Shown here one piece after another: positions 1 through 8,060 of a stretch of 64,000 bases of DNA (position 1 is its first letter; every line of letters begins with the position of its first letter). Origin of the DNA: Chryseobacterium camelliae. Lineage in GTDB: Bacteria; Bacteroidota; Bacteroidia; Flavobacteriales; Weeksellaceae. The notes under the pieces are model-generated. The model made no database searches. It saw nothing but the letters and a program-made list of their open reading frames with translations, and had not been told where the DNA came from. Position numbers and translations under genes: made by a program. The stretch spans positions 1,736,001-1,800,000 of the forward strand of contig NZ_CP022986.1 in assembly GCF_002770595.1 (NCBI RefSeq), read 5' to 3'.

Positions 1-2
1 TT

Positions 3-161
3 GTGGAAGCTTACCTTACCAAAGGAATCAAAAGCATCCAGATGAAATGGTTCGTCAAGTACAAAAAATGGGTTACCGTAGTACCGCGCGACTCCTTTAA
101 ATATTTAGAATATAAAGTATATAATGCCAAGAAAGAAGAGCTGATAGGATATTCTAATTAA
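3..161 (+). CDS. C-terminal fragment of an unidentified protein (cut by the window edge)
   Basis: An open frame runs in from the window edge and stops with TAA; 52 residues are visible, ending in IGYSN. The segment is basic and aromatic, with alternating Lys/Tyr/Trp. A palindromic terminator follows ten bases after the stop, which supports this as a genuine gene end on the + strand. I do not recognise the family, and no function can be given from so short a tail. Confidence 0.6.
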   Translation: MEAYLTKGIKSIQMKWFVKYKKWVTVVPRDSFKYLEYKVYNAKKEELIGYSN

Positions 162-170
162 AACAAATCA

Positions 171-195
171 AGCCTCCGCATGCGGAGGCTTTTTT
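171..195 (+). terminator. Intrinsic terminator of the window-edge gene
   Basis: A perfect 20-nt palindrome (AGCCTCCGCATGCGGAGGCT) is followed by a T run. It lies ten bases after the stop of the upstream fragment. The rest of the gap up to the Nudix gene shows only AT-rich promoter sequence. Confidence 0.9.
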
Positions 196-319
196 ATGCC
201 TGATTTCAAAAAACACTTTTTCCAGCTACTTGGATTTCCATCTTTACAGATATTATGGATTTCTGCATAAAAATGGTGTAATTATTGCGTATACCTGTTT
301 TTTCCAGAAGATATATTAT

Positions 320-327
320 TAAATTTG
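320..327 (+). promoter_or_regulatory. Candidate -7 box (TAAATTTG) of the Nudix gene
   Basis: TAAATTTG matches the Bacteroidetes -7 consensus TAnnTTTG and ends four bases before the ATG. That would make the mRNA leaderless or nearly so. No clear TTG/TTTG lies at the expected spacing upstream, so this is a half-site call. Confidence 0.4.
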
Positions 328-331
328 AGGT

Positions 332-958
332 ATGAGTTTCGGAAAAGATTTATTAAGGAAAATTAAAAGCGCTGAACTGCCCGGCGAGAATGCGCACGGA
401 GTATTTTCACCGCCCTACCGTCCGGTATTTACTTATGATGAAGTGATTGCCAAAAACCCGAAATTTGCTGCGGTAAACATTGTTTTGTACCTAAAAAATG
501 ATGAATGGCATTTCCCCCTGATCCAGAGGACCGTTAATGTACATGACCGCCACAGCGGACAGATTTCGCTTCCCGGTGGAAAACGGGAAGAGATGGACCG
601 GGATTTTGCCCATACCGCCATCCGGGAGACTTCTGAAGAGATCGGGATTGAGGAGCATTATGTACGGATTATCCGGGAAATGTCGCCGATCTACATCCCG
701 CCCAGCAATTTTTATGTTTATCCATATATATCGTATTCCAAGAGAAATCCTGTTTTTATCCTGCAGGAGTCTGAAGCCCAGGAAGTCATAGAATTTCCGG
801 TGACTTCGTTCCTGAGCATGCCGGATACCCCCGAAATAATGCCGTTGCCCGGTGCAGGCGGACATGAGGTTCCGGTGATTAATTTCAACGGATACATTAT
901 CTGGGGAGCTACAGCGATGATCCTGAGCGAATTCAGCCAGTTGCTGAAAAAAATGTAA
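332..958 (+). CDS. Nudix hydrolase, CoA diphosphatase type
   Basis: A 208-residue Nudix protein, expected in the cytoplasm. Residues about 74-106 carry SGQISLPGG, then D-x-D, then RETSEEIG. The REx2EExG part holds the metal-binding glutamates. The spacing between GG and RE, and the LIQR...H...GQ stretch before it, resemble the NUDT7/NUDT8/NudL group that cuts CoA and its derivatives into phosphopantetheine and 3',5'-ADP. Substrate is inferred from family resemblance only. It is followed 27 bp later by an acyltransferase gene and may be co-transcribed with it, which would group two acyl/CoA-related functions. Confidence 0.85.
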   Translation: MSFGKDLLRKIKSAELPGENAHGVFSPPYRPVFTYDEVIAKNPKFAAVNIVLYLKNDEWHFPLIQRTVNVHDRHSGQISLPGGKREEMDRDFAHTAIRETSEEIGIEEHYVRIIREMSPIYIPPSNFYVYPYISYSKRNPVFILQESEAQEVIEFPVTSFLSMPDTPEIMPLPGAGGHEVPVINFNGYIIWGATAMILSEFSQLLKKM

Positions 959-985
959 CTTTGTATGATTGTGTTTAATTGAAAG

Positions 986-1792
986 ATGGCGAAGAAAAAT
1001 ATTTTTACCGATGCATTCGGAACCCCTTATTTTTTAAAGAGGCTGATTATTTTTATTCTGGGATTTGTTTCCTATCGTAGATTTAACGGCTTCAACAAGC
1101 TGAAAATAACCGGCACCGAGCATCTGGTAGACCTTCCGGACTCCAATGTCCTGTTTGTCTCCAACCATCAGACCTATTTTGCAGATGTTGCCGCCATGTA
1201 CCATGCTTTCTGCGCCGTCAACAACGGATACCTGAATACGATCAAAAACCCGATCTACCTCCTCAACCCTAAAATTGATTTTTATTACGTAGCCGCCGAG
1301 GAAACCATGAATAAGGGGATTCTCCCCAAAATATTCAAGATTGCAGGTGCCGTAACCGTAAAAAGGACCTGGAGGGCTGAAGGCAAGAATGTCAACAGAA
1401 TGGTGGACATGAGCGAAGTGGACAACATTATGAAAGCCCTCGATAACGGATGGGTTGCCACTTTCCCGCAGGGAACCACCTCAGCTTTTGCCCAGGGAAG
1501 GCGCGGAACGGCCAAGCTGGTAAAAAACCAGAGGCCCATTGTGATCCCGATTAAAATAAACGGCTTCCGAAGAGCGTTTGATAAAAAAGGACTGAGGGTA
1601 AAAGTAACCGGGGTAAAACCGACCATGGAGTTCAAGCGCCCGCTGGAGATCGATTATGACAAAGAAAACGCCCATGAAATCCTTCTGAAAATCATGACGG
1701 CTATTGAACAGACAGAAGATTTCAACGTATTGCACCACTATGATGAAGAACTTAAAGCTAAAAAATCAGAACAAAAGGATTCAGACCAATAA
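986..1792 (+). CDS. PlsC-like lysophospholipid acyltransferase
   Basis: A 268-residue member of the PlsC acyltransferase superfamily. Such enzymes move a fatty acyl group to a lysophospholipid or similar acceptor at the inner membrane. Near residue 60 it reads SNHQTYFAD, which matches the catalytic block I (NHxSxxD) except that His and Asp are five residues apart rather than four. Block III appears as FPQGTTS near residue 160, with Gln replacing the usual Glu. The N-terminus has a short hydrophobic stretch (about 16-30), and the C-terminus is lysine-rich. Acceptor and acyl donor cannot be told from sequence. The next gene starts 12 bp downstream. Confidence 0.8.
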   Translation: MAKKNIFTDAFGTPYFLKRLIIFILGFVSYRRFNGFNKLKITGTEHLVDLPDSNVLFVSNHQTYFADVAAMYHAFCAVNNGYLNTIKNPIYLLNPKIDFYYVAAEETMNKGILPKIFKIAGAVTVKRTWRAEGKNVNRMVDMSEVDNIMKALDNGWVATFPQGTTSAFAQGRRGTAKLVKNQRPIVIPIKINGFRRAFDKKGLRVKVTGVKPTMEFKRPLEIDYDKENAHEILLKIMTAIEQTEDFNVLHHYDEELKAKKSEQKDSDQ

Positions 1793-1804
1793 AGGAGATT
1801 ACTT

Positions 1805-2242
1805 ATGAAAAGAATTACAGGAATCTTATTTGCCGCTATCACACTGGCGTCCTGCAACAGCCAGAAGGTATATTCAGATTTCGACATCAGCTTTTCCCGA
1901 AGCGGAGGATTTGCGCCGGTATATGAAAACCTTCTCATCAAAGGCAACGATGCACACTACTCTTTTGAAGGACAGGGAAAAAAATACAAACAGGACTTTA
2001 AGGTTTCCAATGATGACCTGAAAAAACTGAACAACACGCTTTCCCAGAATAATTTCAGGAGAATACAGGAAGACCATAAGAAAATGTATGATAACATCAC
2101 GACTACGGTGAATGTAAAAAAAGGTCCTAATGAAGGCAGTAAAACAGATGCCAGTATGGTGATGCCGAATTATAAGACCAACTGGAACAACATCATGAAT
2201 GTCTTCCAGGAAATGATCAATAACAACGTAAAAAAACAGTAA
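1805..2242 (+). CDS. Small predicted lipoprotein of unknown function
   Basis: A 145-residue protein with a lipoprotein signal: a short basic N-terminus, a hydrophobic core, and lipobox LASC with Cys near residue 17. After cleavage it would be membrane-anchored. The mature part is hydrophilic and Lys/Asn-rich, with no motif I can name. The start is backed by an AAAGGAG Shine-Dalgarno (1791-1797) overlapping the upstream stop, which is unusual among the weak leaders here and suggests coupled translation. It lies between the acyltransferase and Mpl, probably in one transcript. Confidence 0.75.
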   Translation: MKRITGILFAAITLASCNSQKVYSDFDISFSRSGGFAPVYENLLIKGNDAHYSFEGQGKKYKQDFKVSNDDLKKLNNTLSQNNFRRIQEDHKKMYDNITTTVNVKKGPNEGSKTDASMVMPNYKTNWNNIMNVFQEMINNNVKKQ

Positions 2243-2247
2243 TTTCA

Positions 2248-3585
2248 TTGAGAACCCATTTTATTGCCATTGGCGGAAGTGCCATGCATAACCTTGCCAT
2301 TGCGTTAAAAGATAAAGGATATTACGTCACCGGTTCAGATGACACTATTTTTGAACCTTCCAGGTCCAGGCTTCAGCATAAAGGAATCCTTCCCGAAGAA
2401 ATGGGCTGGTTCCCGGAAAAAATCACGCCCGATATCGATGCGGTGATCCTGGGCATGCATGCCCATCAGGATAATCCCGAACTTGCAAGAGCCAAAGAAC
2501 TGGGACTTACCATCTATTCCTATCCCGAATTCCTTTACGAACAGTCAAAAAACAAAACCAGGGTTGTCATTGCAGGTTCCCACGGGAAAACCACCATTAC
2601 TTCCATGATCCTGCACGTCCTGAACTTTCATCAGAAAGAGGTGGATTTTATGGTCGGTGCCCAGTTGGAAGGATTTGACTGTATGGTCAAGCTTACGGAA
2701 GATAATGATTTTATGGTGCTTGAAGGCGATGAATACCTCTCCTCGCCCATCGACCTCCGCTCAAAATTCCTGCTTTACCAACCCAATATAGCCTTAATGA
2801 GCGGCATTGCATGGGACCATATCAATGTTTTCACCACTTTTGATGACTATATTGAACAGTTCCAGAAATTCGTGGCTACAATTACGCCAGGTGGCGTACT
2901 GGTCTATAATGAGGAAGATCCTGAAGTGGTTAAAGTTGTGGACCAGGCAGAAAATTATTTCCGCAAAATCCCATATCATACGCCGGAATATGAAATCAGT
3001 AATGGAAAAGTATACCTGAAAACTGAGATCGGGGATATTCCTTTGTCTGTTTTCGGAGCGCATAACCTGCTGAATATGGAAGGTGCAAGGCATATCTGCC
3101 GCCAGCTGGGTGTGATGGATGAAGATTTCTATGAAGCCATTATGAGTTTTAAGGGAGCTTCAAAACGCCTGGAAAAAGTGGAAAGAACCGATAACGGAAT
3201 CCTCTATAAAGATTTTGCCCATGCACCGAGCAAGGTAAAAGCCACCGTAAAGGCATTTAAGGAACAGTTTAAGAAAGAAAAAACCTACGGATTCCTGGAA
3301 CTGCATACGTATTCCAGCCTGAATGCGGTTTTCCTGGAGCAGTATGACCATGCGATGGATGGCCTGGATGAAGCTGTGGTTTTTTATTCTGAAGATGCCC
3401 TGAAGATCAAAAGAATGGAACCCATCTCTCCGGAACTGATCAGGGAAAAATTTAAAAATGAATTTCTGAAAGTATTTACCAACGCAGAAGACCTGCATGC
3501 CTACTGGAATACACTGGACAAAACCCAGGGCGTATACCTGATGATGAGCTCGGGGAATTTCGGAGGATTGGACCTTGCAAAGTAG
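2248..3585 (+). CDS. mpl: UDP-N-acetylmuramate--L-alanyl-gamma-D-glutamyl-meso-diaminopimelate ligase (Mpl)
   Basis: A 445-residue Mur ligase of the Mpl type. This cytoplasmic enzyme reattaches recycled murein tripeptide to UDP-MurNAc using ATP. The N-terminal block reads HFIAIGGSAMHNLA, as in MurC/Mpl UDP-binding domains. The ATP loop is GSHGKTT near residue 109, and LEGDEY near residue 157 matches the acidic Mur-ligase motif. Length agrees with Mpl rather than MurC context, since no mra-cluster genes are adjacent. The start codon is TTG, five bases after the previous stop; the conserved domain begins at once, so no later start fits. A strong terminator follows. Confidence 0.92.
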   Translation: MRTHFIAIGGSAMHNLAIALKDKGYYVTGSDDTIFEPSRSRLQHKGILPEEMGWFPEKITPDIDAVILGMHAHQDNPELARAKELGLTIYSYPEFLYEQSKNKTRVVIAGSHGKTTITSMILHVLNFHQKEVDFMVGAQLEGFDCMVKLTEDNDFMVLEGDEYLSSPIDLRSKFLLYQPNIALMSGIAWDHINVFTTFDDYIEQFQKFVATITPGGVLVYNEEDPEVVKVVDQAENYFRKIPYHTPEYEISNGKVYLKTEIGDIPLSVFGAHNLLNMEGARHICRQLGVMDEDFYEAIMSFKGASKRLEKVERTDNGILYKDFAHAPSKVKATVKAFKEQFKKEKTYGFLELHTYSSLNAVFLEQYDHAMDGLDEAVVFYSEDALKIKRMEPISPELIREKFKNEFLKVFTNAEDLHAYWNTLDKTQGVYLMMSSGNFGGLDLAK

Positions 3586-3606
3586 ACAGATGTACATTCA
3601 TATAAA

Positions 3607-3638
3607 AAATCCTTTCAGTATTACAGCTGAAAGGATTT
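3607..3638. terminator. Bidirectional terminator between mpl and the flavin enzyme gene
   Basis: A 12-bp stem (AAATCCTTTCAG / CTGAAAGGATTT) with an 8-nt loop has T-rich sequence at its right end and A-rich sequence at its left. It sits between two convergent genes and can serve both. Confidence 0.85.
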
Positions 3639-3642
3639 TTCT

Positions 3643-4707
3643 TTATGGTAATTGTTTGTATTCTTCAATAAGGTTTTCCAGGATATTTTTAGCAGATTGT
3701 GTACTATAATCGTGGATAGACTGTCCCAGCCAGATACTTACAAAATCCGCATCCTGCTGAAGTTTGGCTGCATTCCTTAGTGCACCCGTCAGTTTATTCT
3801 GATACGGATAGGGCAGAATACAACCGGAACCTTCCAGTTTCCGAATGTACCTGTTGCTGATTCCTCTGGCGTATCGTCCCGAAAAACTTTTGGTAAGTAC
3901 AATATCATTTTCATGTACTGTTTTCAATCTTTCTTTTTCAAATGGCAGCAGCGCACTTTCCTGAGCAGCCAGCAGCATGCTTCCTATCTGAAAACCTTCG
4001 GCTCCCAAAGCCCGGGCTGCCTGCATCGTCTGTGCATTGTAAATACCACCGGAATAAATCAGCGGTACCTGAACATGGTCAGCAATCTGTGGCAGTAATG
4101 ACATCCCGCCAATCTGTGGAATATTTTCCGCATTAAAGGTTCCCCGGTGGCCTCCTGCTTCAATACCCTGCACTACGATAAGATCGATCCCTGCTTTTTC
4201 CAGTAACAGGGCTTCCCCCACACTGGTTGAGGTTCCGATTAGAAATATGTTCTTTTCCTTTAACCTAATGATGCTTTCCTCATCCGGAATCCCGAACGTA
4301 AAGCTGAGAATATCACACTCCTCATCAATAATGGCATCTACCTGTTCATGATAGGTATTAACAGTAAGACCTTCAAGGGCGGGCAGGTTCACATTCAAAT
4401 CGTTTTCAGCGGCAAAAGTTTCGACGAATGCTTTAGCATGAGCATACTTTTCCTGCAATTCTGCTGTTATTTCAGGGATCTCGTGCACGAAAATATTAAC
4501 GGCAAATGGTTTTTCCGTAAGGCTTCGGGTTTTGCGGATCAAAGGAATGCATTGCTCCGCCGGCAGATCTCCAAGGGCCAGAGAGCCCAAACATCCGGCA
4601 TCAGCAGATGCTGCGACCATTTCCGGGGTACTTACCCCGAACATCGGCGCCTGAATGACAGGATACGGTATATTCAGTTTTTTACTGATGGTTTCCGGGA
4701 AAATCAT
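3643..4707 (-). CDS. Nitronate monooxygenase / 2-nitropropane dioxygenase family flavoprotein
   Basis: A 354-residue FMN-dependent TIM-barrel protein. Family members oxidise alkyl nitronates (such as propionate 3-nitronate) or act as NADH:quinone reductases. The N-terminal PVIQAPMFG, the central VVQGIEAGGHRG near residues 173-185 with its conserved His, and SGGIYN plus GFQIGSMLL for phosphate binding are typical. It lies 61 bp downstream of an aldo-keto reductase on the same strand, so the two are likely one redox/detoxification operon. The true substrate cannot be fixed from sequence. Confidence 0.85.
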   Translation of the reverse strand: MIFPETISKKLNIPYPVIQAPMFGVSTPEMVAASADAGCLGSLALGDLPAEQCIPLIRKTRSLTEKPFAVNIFVHEIPEITAELQEKYAHAKAFVETFAAENDLNVNLPALEGLTVNTYHEQVDAIIDEECDILSFTFGIPDEESIIRLKEKNIFLIGTSTSVGEALLLEKAGIDLIVVQGIEAGGHRGTFNAENIPQIGGMSLLPQIADHVQVPLIYSGGIYNAQTMQAARALGAEGFQIGSMLLAAQESALLPFEKERLKTVHENDIVLTKSFSGRYARGISNRYIRKLEGSGCILPYPYQNKLTGALRNAAKLQQDADFVSIWLGQSIHDYSTQSAKNILENLIEEYKQLP

Positions 4708-4768
4708 GACCTTGTTTTTTAGTGTAATATATAAAAGATTGTCAAAAGTCTATCGTAAGATCATCAGA

Positions 4769-5644
4769 TCAGATATCCGCCACCGCATTCAGCATTTTCT
4801 TTTCCCACTCAGCATCTTTCGGATCAAAGAACAGCCTTTTACCGGTATCCAGGGAACGTACGGTATTCATTTCATCTTCGCTGAGTTCAAAATCAAAAAC
4901 ATTGAAGTTTTCTTCGATCCTGGACGGCGTTACAGATTTCGGGATGACACAGAACCCTTCCTGGAGGTGCCACCTGAGGATGACCTGAGCAACTGTTTTA
5001 TGATGTTTTTCACCGATCGATTTCAGGGAACTGTTGTTAAGAAGTTCTGAATTCCCGTTGCCTAAAGGACTCCACGGCTGAGTAATGATGTTATTCTCCC
5101 TGTTGTACACCTGAAGTTCTTTCTGCTGGAAAACGGGGTGAAGTTCGATCTGGTTAATCACCGGACTTACGGTAGCCGTCGATTTCAGCTCTTCAAGCTT
5201 CTCAACGGTAAAATTACAGACTCCGATGGCCTTTATTTTTCCTTCTCCGTACAGTTCCTCCATGGCTTTCCATGCGCCTTTAAAATCTGCATACGGCCAG
5301 TGGATAAGGTACATATCCAGATAATCCAGCTGTAAGCGGTCCAGTGTTCTCCGGAATGCACTTTTTGCCTTCTCGTAAGAAGTGTCCTGAACCCAGAGTT
5401 TTGAGGTAATAAACAGCTGTTCCCGGTCTGTTCCGCTGTTTCTAACGGCATTCCCCACAGCAGTTTCATTCTGATAGATTGCAGCAGTATCAATCATCCT
5501 GTAACCGGTTTCAATAGCTTTCAATACTGCATTTTCACATTCCTTCAGGTCTTCCATCTGCCAGACCCCGAAGCCGAGTGCGGGAATATCCACTCCGTTA
5601 TTCAATGTAATTACAGGCTGCCCTGCATAAGTTTTCTTCTTCAT
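4769..5644 (-). CDS. Aldo/keto reductase
   Basis: A 291-residue NADPH-dependent (beta/alpha)8 reductase that would reduce aldehydes or ketones in the cytoplasm. The catalytic tetrad is visible: Asp and Tyr in MIDTAAIYQNE (about 51-61), Lys in ITSKLW (about 84) and His in LIHWP (about 118). The cofactor motif near the C-terminus (VIPKSVTPSRIEEN) is intact. It resembles the 2,5-diketo-gluconate reductase-like branch, but the substrate is not determined. It is first in an apparent operon with the nitronate monooxygenase gene, and a dyad lies just upstream of its start. Confidence 0.88.
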   Translation of the reverse strand: MKKKTYAGQPVITLNNGVDIPALGFGVWQMEDLKECENAVLKAIETGYRMIDTAAIYQNETAVGNAVRNSGTDREQLFITSKLWVQDTSYEKAKSAFRRTLDRLQLDYLDMYLIHWPYADFKGAWKAMEELYGEGKIKAIGVCNFTVEKLEELKSTATVSPVINQIELHPVFQQKELQVYNRENNIITQPWSPLGNGNSELLNNSSLKSIGEKHHKTVAQVILRWHLQEGFCVIPKSVTPSRIEENFNVFDFELSEDEMNTVRSLDTGKRLFFDPKDAEWEKKMLNAVADI

Positions 5645-5676
5645 ACTATTTTGTTTAATTGTATCCTAACAAATTT

Positions 5677-5699
5677 CCGACAAAAAATTTACATGTCGG
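5677..5699. promoter_or_regulatory. Candidate operator upstream of the aldo/keto reductase
   Basis: Inverted repeat CCGACA-N11-TGTCGG lies 32 bp upstream of the reductase start, between it and the divergent GNAT gene. Arms and spacing suit a dimeric repressor. No regulator gene of that kind is adjacent, so the call rests on the dyad alone. Confidence 0.35.
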
Positions 5700-5800
5700 T
5701 TACCATTTTCACTGATTCCTGTTATTTCGGATGGGTTTTTACCTGGCATATTTTTACAGTCGGCTGATGATGCTTATTTTTACATAAAAAAACAATCCGT

Positions 5801-6238
5801 ATGGACCATCACATCCAGTTAGCTTCTCCGGATGATTATCTCAGAATCATGGAAATATGGGAATCTGCAGTAAAGGCTACCCATGATTTTCTTACCAAAG
5901 AAGATTTTGAATATTTTAAAACAGCTATTCCGGAACATTACCTTCCTCAACTGGAAGTTTACCTTATCTTCAGCCAGCAACTGGCAGTAGGTTTTGCCTC
6001 TGCGTCAGGCGGGAATCTGGAAATGCTTTTCATTGATGATGCCGTACGCGGGAAAGGGTACGGCAAAGCACTGTATTCCTTTATGAAAGACAAAACCGGG
6101 CTCACCCGTGTAGACGTGAATGAACAGAACCTGCAGGCTATAGGTTTTTATGAAAAACTCGGATTCCGAAAAACGGGAAGGTCGGAAAAAGACAGTTCCG
6201 ACAGGAACTATCCGATCATCCATATGAGCCTGCCGTGA
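5801..6238 (+). CDS. GNAT-family N-acetyltransferase
   Basis: A 145-residue acetyl-CoA-dependent acyltransferase, expected in the cytoplasm. Motif A for acetyl-CoA pyrophosphate binding is VRGKGYGKAL (about 79-88), preceded by strand NLEMLFID. Motif B follows as NLQAIGFYEKLGFRKTG. Length and pattern resemble YjaB-type enzymes. The acceptor is unknown. Its TGA stop directly abuts the stop of the convergent LysR gene, with no base between them. Confidence 0.85.
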   Translation: MDHHIQLASPDDYLRIMEIWESAVKATHDFLTKEDFEYFKTAIPEHYLPQLEVYLIFSQQLAVGFASASGGNLEMLFIDDAVRGKGYGKALYSFMKDKTGLTRVDVNEQNLQAIGFYEKLGFRKTGRSEKDSSDRNYPIIHMSLP

Positions 6239-7135
6239 TCAGTTCATCACTTCCCTGAACAGCTTTTTGATATGCGCAATTTCATCAGGGTAGCTGTTCT
6301 TTTTCCGGCATCCGAAATACAAAGTGTTTTCCAGCTTTTTATCCCCTTCCCATACGAGCTTTATTTCCCCGTTTTCAATCTCACTTTTACAAAGGAAATC
6401 CGGCACCACTGATAATCCGGCACCGCTTTTCAGGCAGCGGATAATGGAATTGAGATTAGGGACAATATAATTGGGGCGGAAATCCGGCTTATGCCCGAAA
6501 TTGAGGATCCAGAACTGAAAAAGATGTTCCATATCTCCGGTTGTCCCGTACCATTTCTGTTCTTTCAGCCATTCTTCAGCATATTCAATACCTTTTGACT
6601 GCAGGACCTCATGAAAACCTTCTGCATCAGTATCCTTACCGCCTACCAGGATCATCTGTTCCGAAGAGAAAGCCTCGTGCTCAATATTGGAGGAAACCCC
6701 TCTTTTAGGCGTGATGATCAGATCCAGAATGCCTTTATCCAGCTGGTCCAGCATTTCCGGATATTCCCCGAAGCGTATAATCAGGTTAAAGGGCAGGCTG
6801 GAAACGTACTGTTCCAGCGTGGTCTGGAAGGTTTCAAAACACATCCCCACACTGATGGTCGGTGTATGCTTTTCCGTAGACTTCTGGAAGTTCTTTTCCA
6901 CTTCCTCGAGTTTGGACAGAGGTTCGGCCACAGCATTAAAAAGGACCTTCCCTTTTTCGGTAGGAACCATCTTCCTGCCTGTCCGGTCAAAAAGTTTATA
7001 TCCCACATAAGCTTCCAGCGAACTCAGGTGAAGGCTTACACCGGGTTGCGAAATAAACAGGAGATCTGCTGCCCCGGTCATCGTTCCCGTTTTATAAACC
7101 GCTTTGAATGTCCTATACCATTCCAGATTAACCAT
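6239..7135 (-). CDS. LysR-family transcriptional regulator
   Basis: A 298-residue regulator. The N-terminal winged helix-turn-helix covers about residues 1-60 (TFKAVYKTGTMTGAADLLFISQPGVSLHLSSLE), followed by the linker helix and a periplasmic-binding-protein-like effector domain (about 90-290). It is transcribed divergently from a quinone reductase gene across a 97-bp AT-rich gap containing two matching palindromes, the usual LysR layout. Control of that reductase, and of itself, is the natural inference. The effector is unknown. Confidence 0.92.
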   Translation of the reverse strand: MVNLEWYRTFKAVYKTGTMTGAADLLFISQPGVSLHLSSLEAYVGYKLFDRTGRKMVPTEKGKVLFNAVAEPLSKLEEVEKNFQKSTEKHTPTISVGMCFETFQTTLEQYVSSLPFNLIIRFGEYPEMLDQLDKGILDLIITPKRGVSSNIEHEAFSSEQMILVGGKDTDAEGFHEVLQSKGIEYAEEWLKEQKWYGTTGDMEHLFQFWILNFGHKPDFRPNYIVPNLNSIIRCLKSGAGLSVVPDFLCKSEIENGEIKLVWEGDKKLENTLYFGCRKKNSYPDEIAHIKKLFREVMN

Positions 7136-7143
7136 TTTTTAAA

Positions 7144-7159
7144 TATTATAATTATAATA
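7144..7159. promoter_or_regulatory. Candidate LysR operator, site 1
   Basis: Perfect 16-nt palindrome TATTATAATTATAATA, with arms TATTAT and ATAATA around four bases. It lies just upstream of the LysR start. The same arms and spacing recur 31 bp away. Confidence 0.5.
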
Positions 7160-7174
7160 CAAAGGTATAAATTA

Positions 7175-7190
7175 TATTATTTTTATAATA
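7175..7190. promoter_or_regulatory. Candidate LysR operator, site 2
   Basis: TATTAT-N4-ATAATA, the same arms and gap as site 1, begins exactly 31 bp later (about three helical turns). It lies just upstream of the -7 box of the divergent quinone reductase gene. Confidence 0.5.
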
Positions 7191-7203
7191 CAATTACAGG
7201 GTT

Positions 7204-7211
7204 TAACTTTG
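7204..7211 (+). promoter_or_regulatory. Candidate -7 box (TAACTTTG) of the quinone reductase gene
   Basis: TAACTTTG matches TAnnTTTG and ends 21 bases before the ATG. The -33 position is T-rich but has no TTG, which would fit a promoter needing an activator such as the adjacent LysR protein. Confidence 0.5.
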
Positions 7212-7232
7212 CATCGTATTAAAACAACAACA

Positions 7233-7883
7233 ATGAAAAAAGTATTGATTATCAATGGCGCACAGCGCTTTGGGCACTCAGGAGGCCTTTATAACACAAC
7301 CATCACAGAGAATACGGTACAAGTACTGAAAGACTTCGGCAATGTTGACCTAAAAGTGACCCACGTGGATGAAGGATATGATCACGATGAAGAAGTGCAA
7401 AAATTTGTCTGGGCAGATTATATCATTTACCATACCCCGATCTGGTGGTTCCAGCTTCCTAACGGACTCAAAAAATATATCGATGAAGTATTTACAGCAG
7501 GACATGCTAAGGGAATATACCTGAATGACGGAAGGTCTTCTGCCCAACCCGATATTAATTACGGTACCGGCGGAATGCTGGGCGGCAGAAAATACCTGGT
7601 GACCACCAGCTGGAATGCCCCTTCAACAGCCTTTACGCTGCCGGGAGAATTTTTTAATGAAACGAATGTAGATGATGGTCCATTGTTCGGGTTCCACAGG
7701 ATGAATGCATTTGTTTCCATGGAAAAACTGGAAAGTTTCCACTTTTATGATGTTGAGAAAAATGCTGCTGTCGAACGGGATATGCAACGCTACAGGGAAC
7801 ATTTGAGATCGGTCTTTGAAAAAGAGTTCAGCGGTGTTTCAGTTCCGCTTACCCAGGTGCGGGAAAAGAATGAATGCCTGTAA
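7233..7883 (+). CDS. NAD(P)H:quinone oxidoreductase, MdaB/flavodoxin-like
   Basis: A 216-residue flavodoxin-like-fold enzyme that would reduce quinones by two electrons with NAD(P)H and FAD/FMN. The N-terminal strand and phosphate loop KKVLIINGAQRFGHSGG are at residues 2-18; YHTPIWWFQLPNGLKKYIDEVF (in two blocks, about 69-90) is the hallmark of MdaB-type reductases. An upstream TTG opens the frame eight codons earlier, but the conserved strand starts at this ATG and the -7 box overlaps the longer version. Divergent from the LysR gene that probably controls it. Confidence 0.87.
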   Translation: MKKVLIINGAQRFGHSGGLYNTTITENTVQVLKDFGNVDLKVTHVDEGYDHDEEVQKFVWADYIIYHTPIWWFQLPNGLKKYIDEVFTAGHAKGIYLNDGRSSAQPDINYGTGGMLGGRKYLVTTSWNAPSTAFTLPGEFFNETNVDDGPLFGFHRMNAFVSMEKLESFHFYDVEKNAAVERDMQRYREHLRSVFEKEFSGVSVPLTQVREKNECL

Positions 7884-7948
7884 GAGAACGGTATTTCTGA
7901 AGTTTCCGGATCTCATTGTACAGATTCAGGCATAGGGATCTAAAAAAG

Positions 7949-8003
7949 GAGTATTAATTTCACCGGTACCGTTGTAAAACGGTTACGTGATTTTAATACT
8001 CTT
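7949..8003. terminator. Long imperfect hairpin between convergent genes
   Basis: Outer arms GAGTATTAA / TTAATACTC are followed inwards by TCAC / GTGA and a GGTACCGT-like pairing with single bulges. It has no strong T run. It lies between the quinone reductase and the convergent kinase gene and is most simply a two-way terminator or 3'-end stabiliser. Confidence 0.5.
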
Positions 8004-8060
8004 ATTGATACTGATATACTAGTTAATTGTCCGATGGAACAATCATAGCTGAGGATTATC

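Noticed and set aside
956..963. TAACTTTG as a promoter of the acyltransferase gene
   Set aside because: The match overlaps the Nudix stop codon and has no TTG at an acceptable distance (the nearest is 12 bp away). Co-transcription from the upstream gene is equally likely.
6611..7222. A 203-codon frame on the + strand
   Set aside because: It is antisense to the conserved LysR gene and runs through its promoter region. No family likeness was seen.
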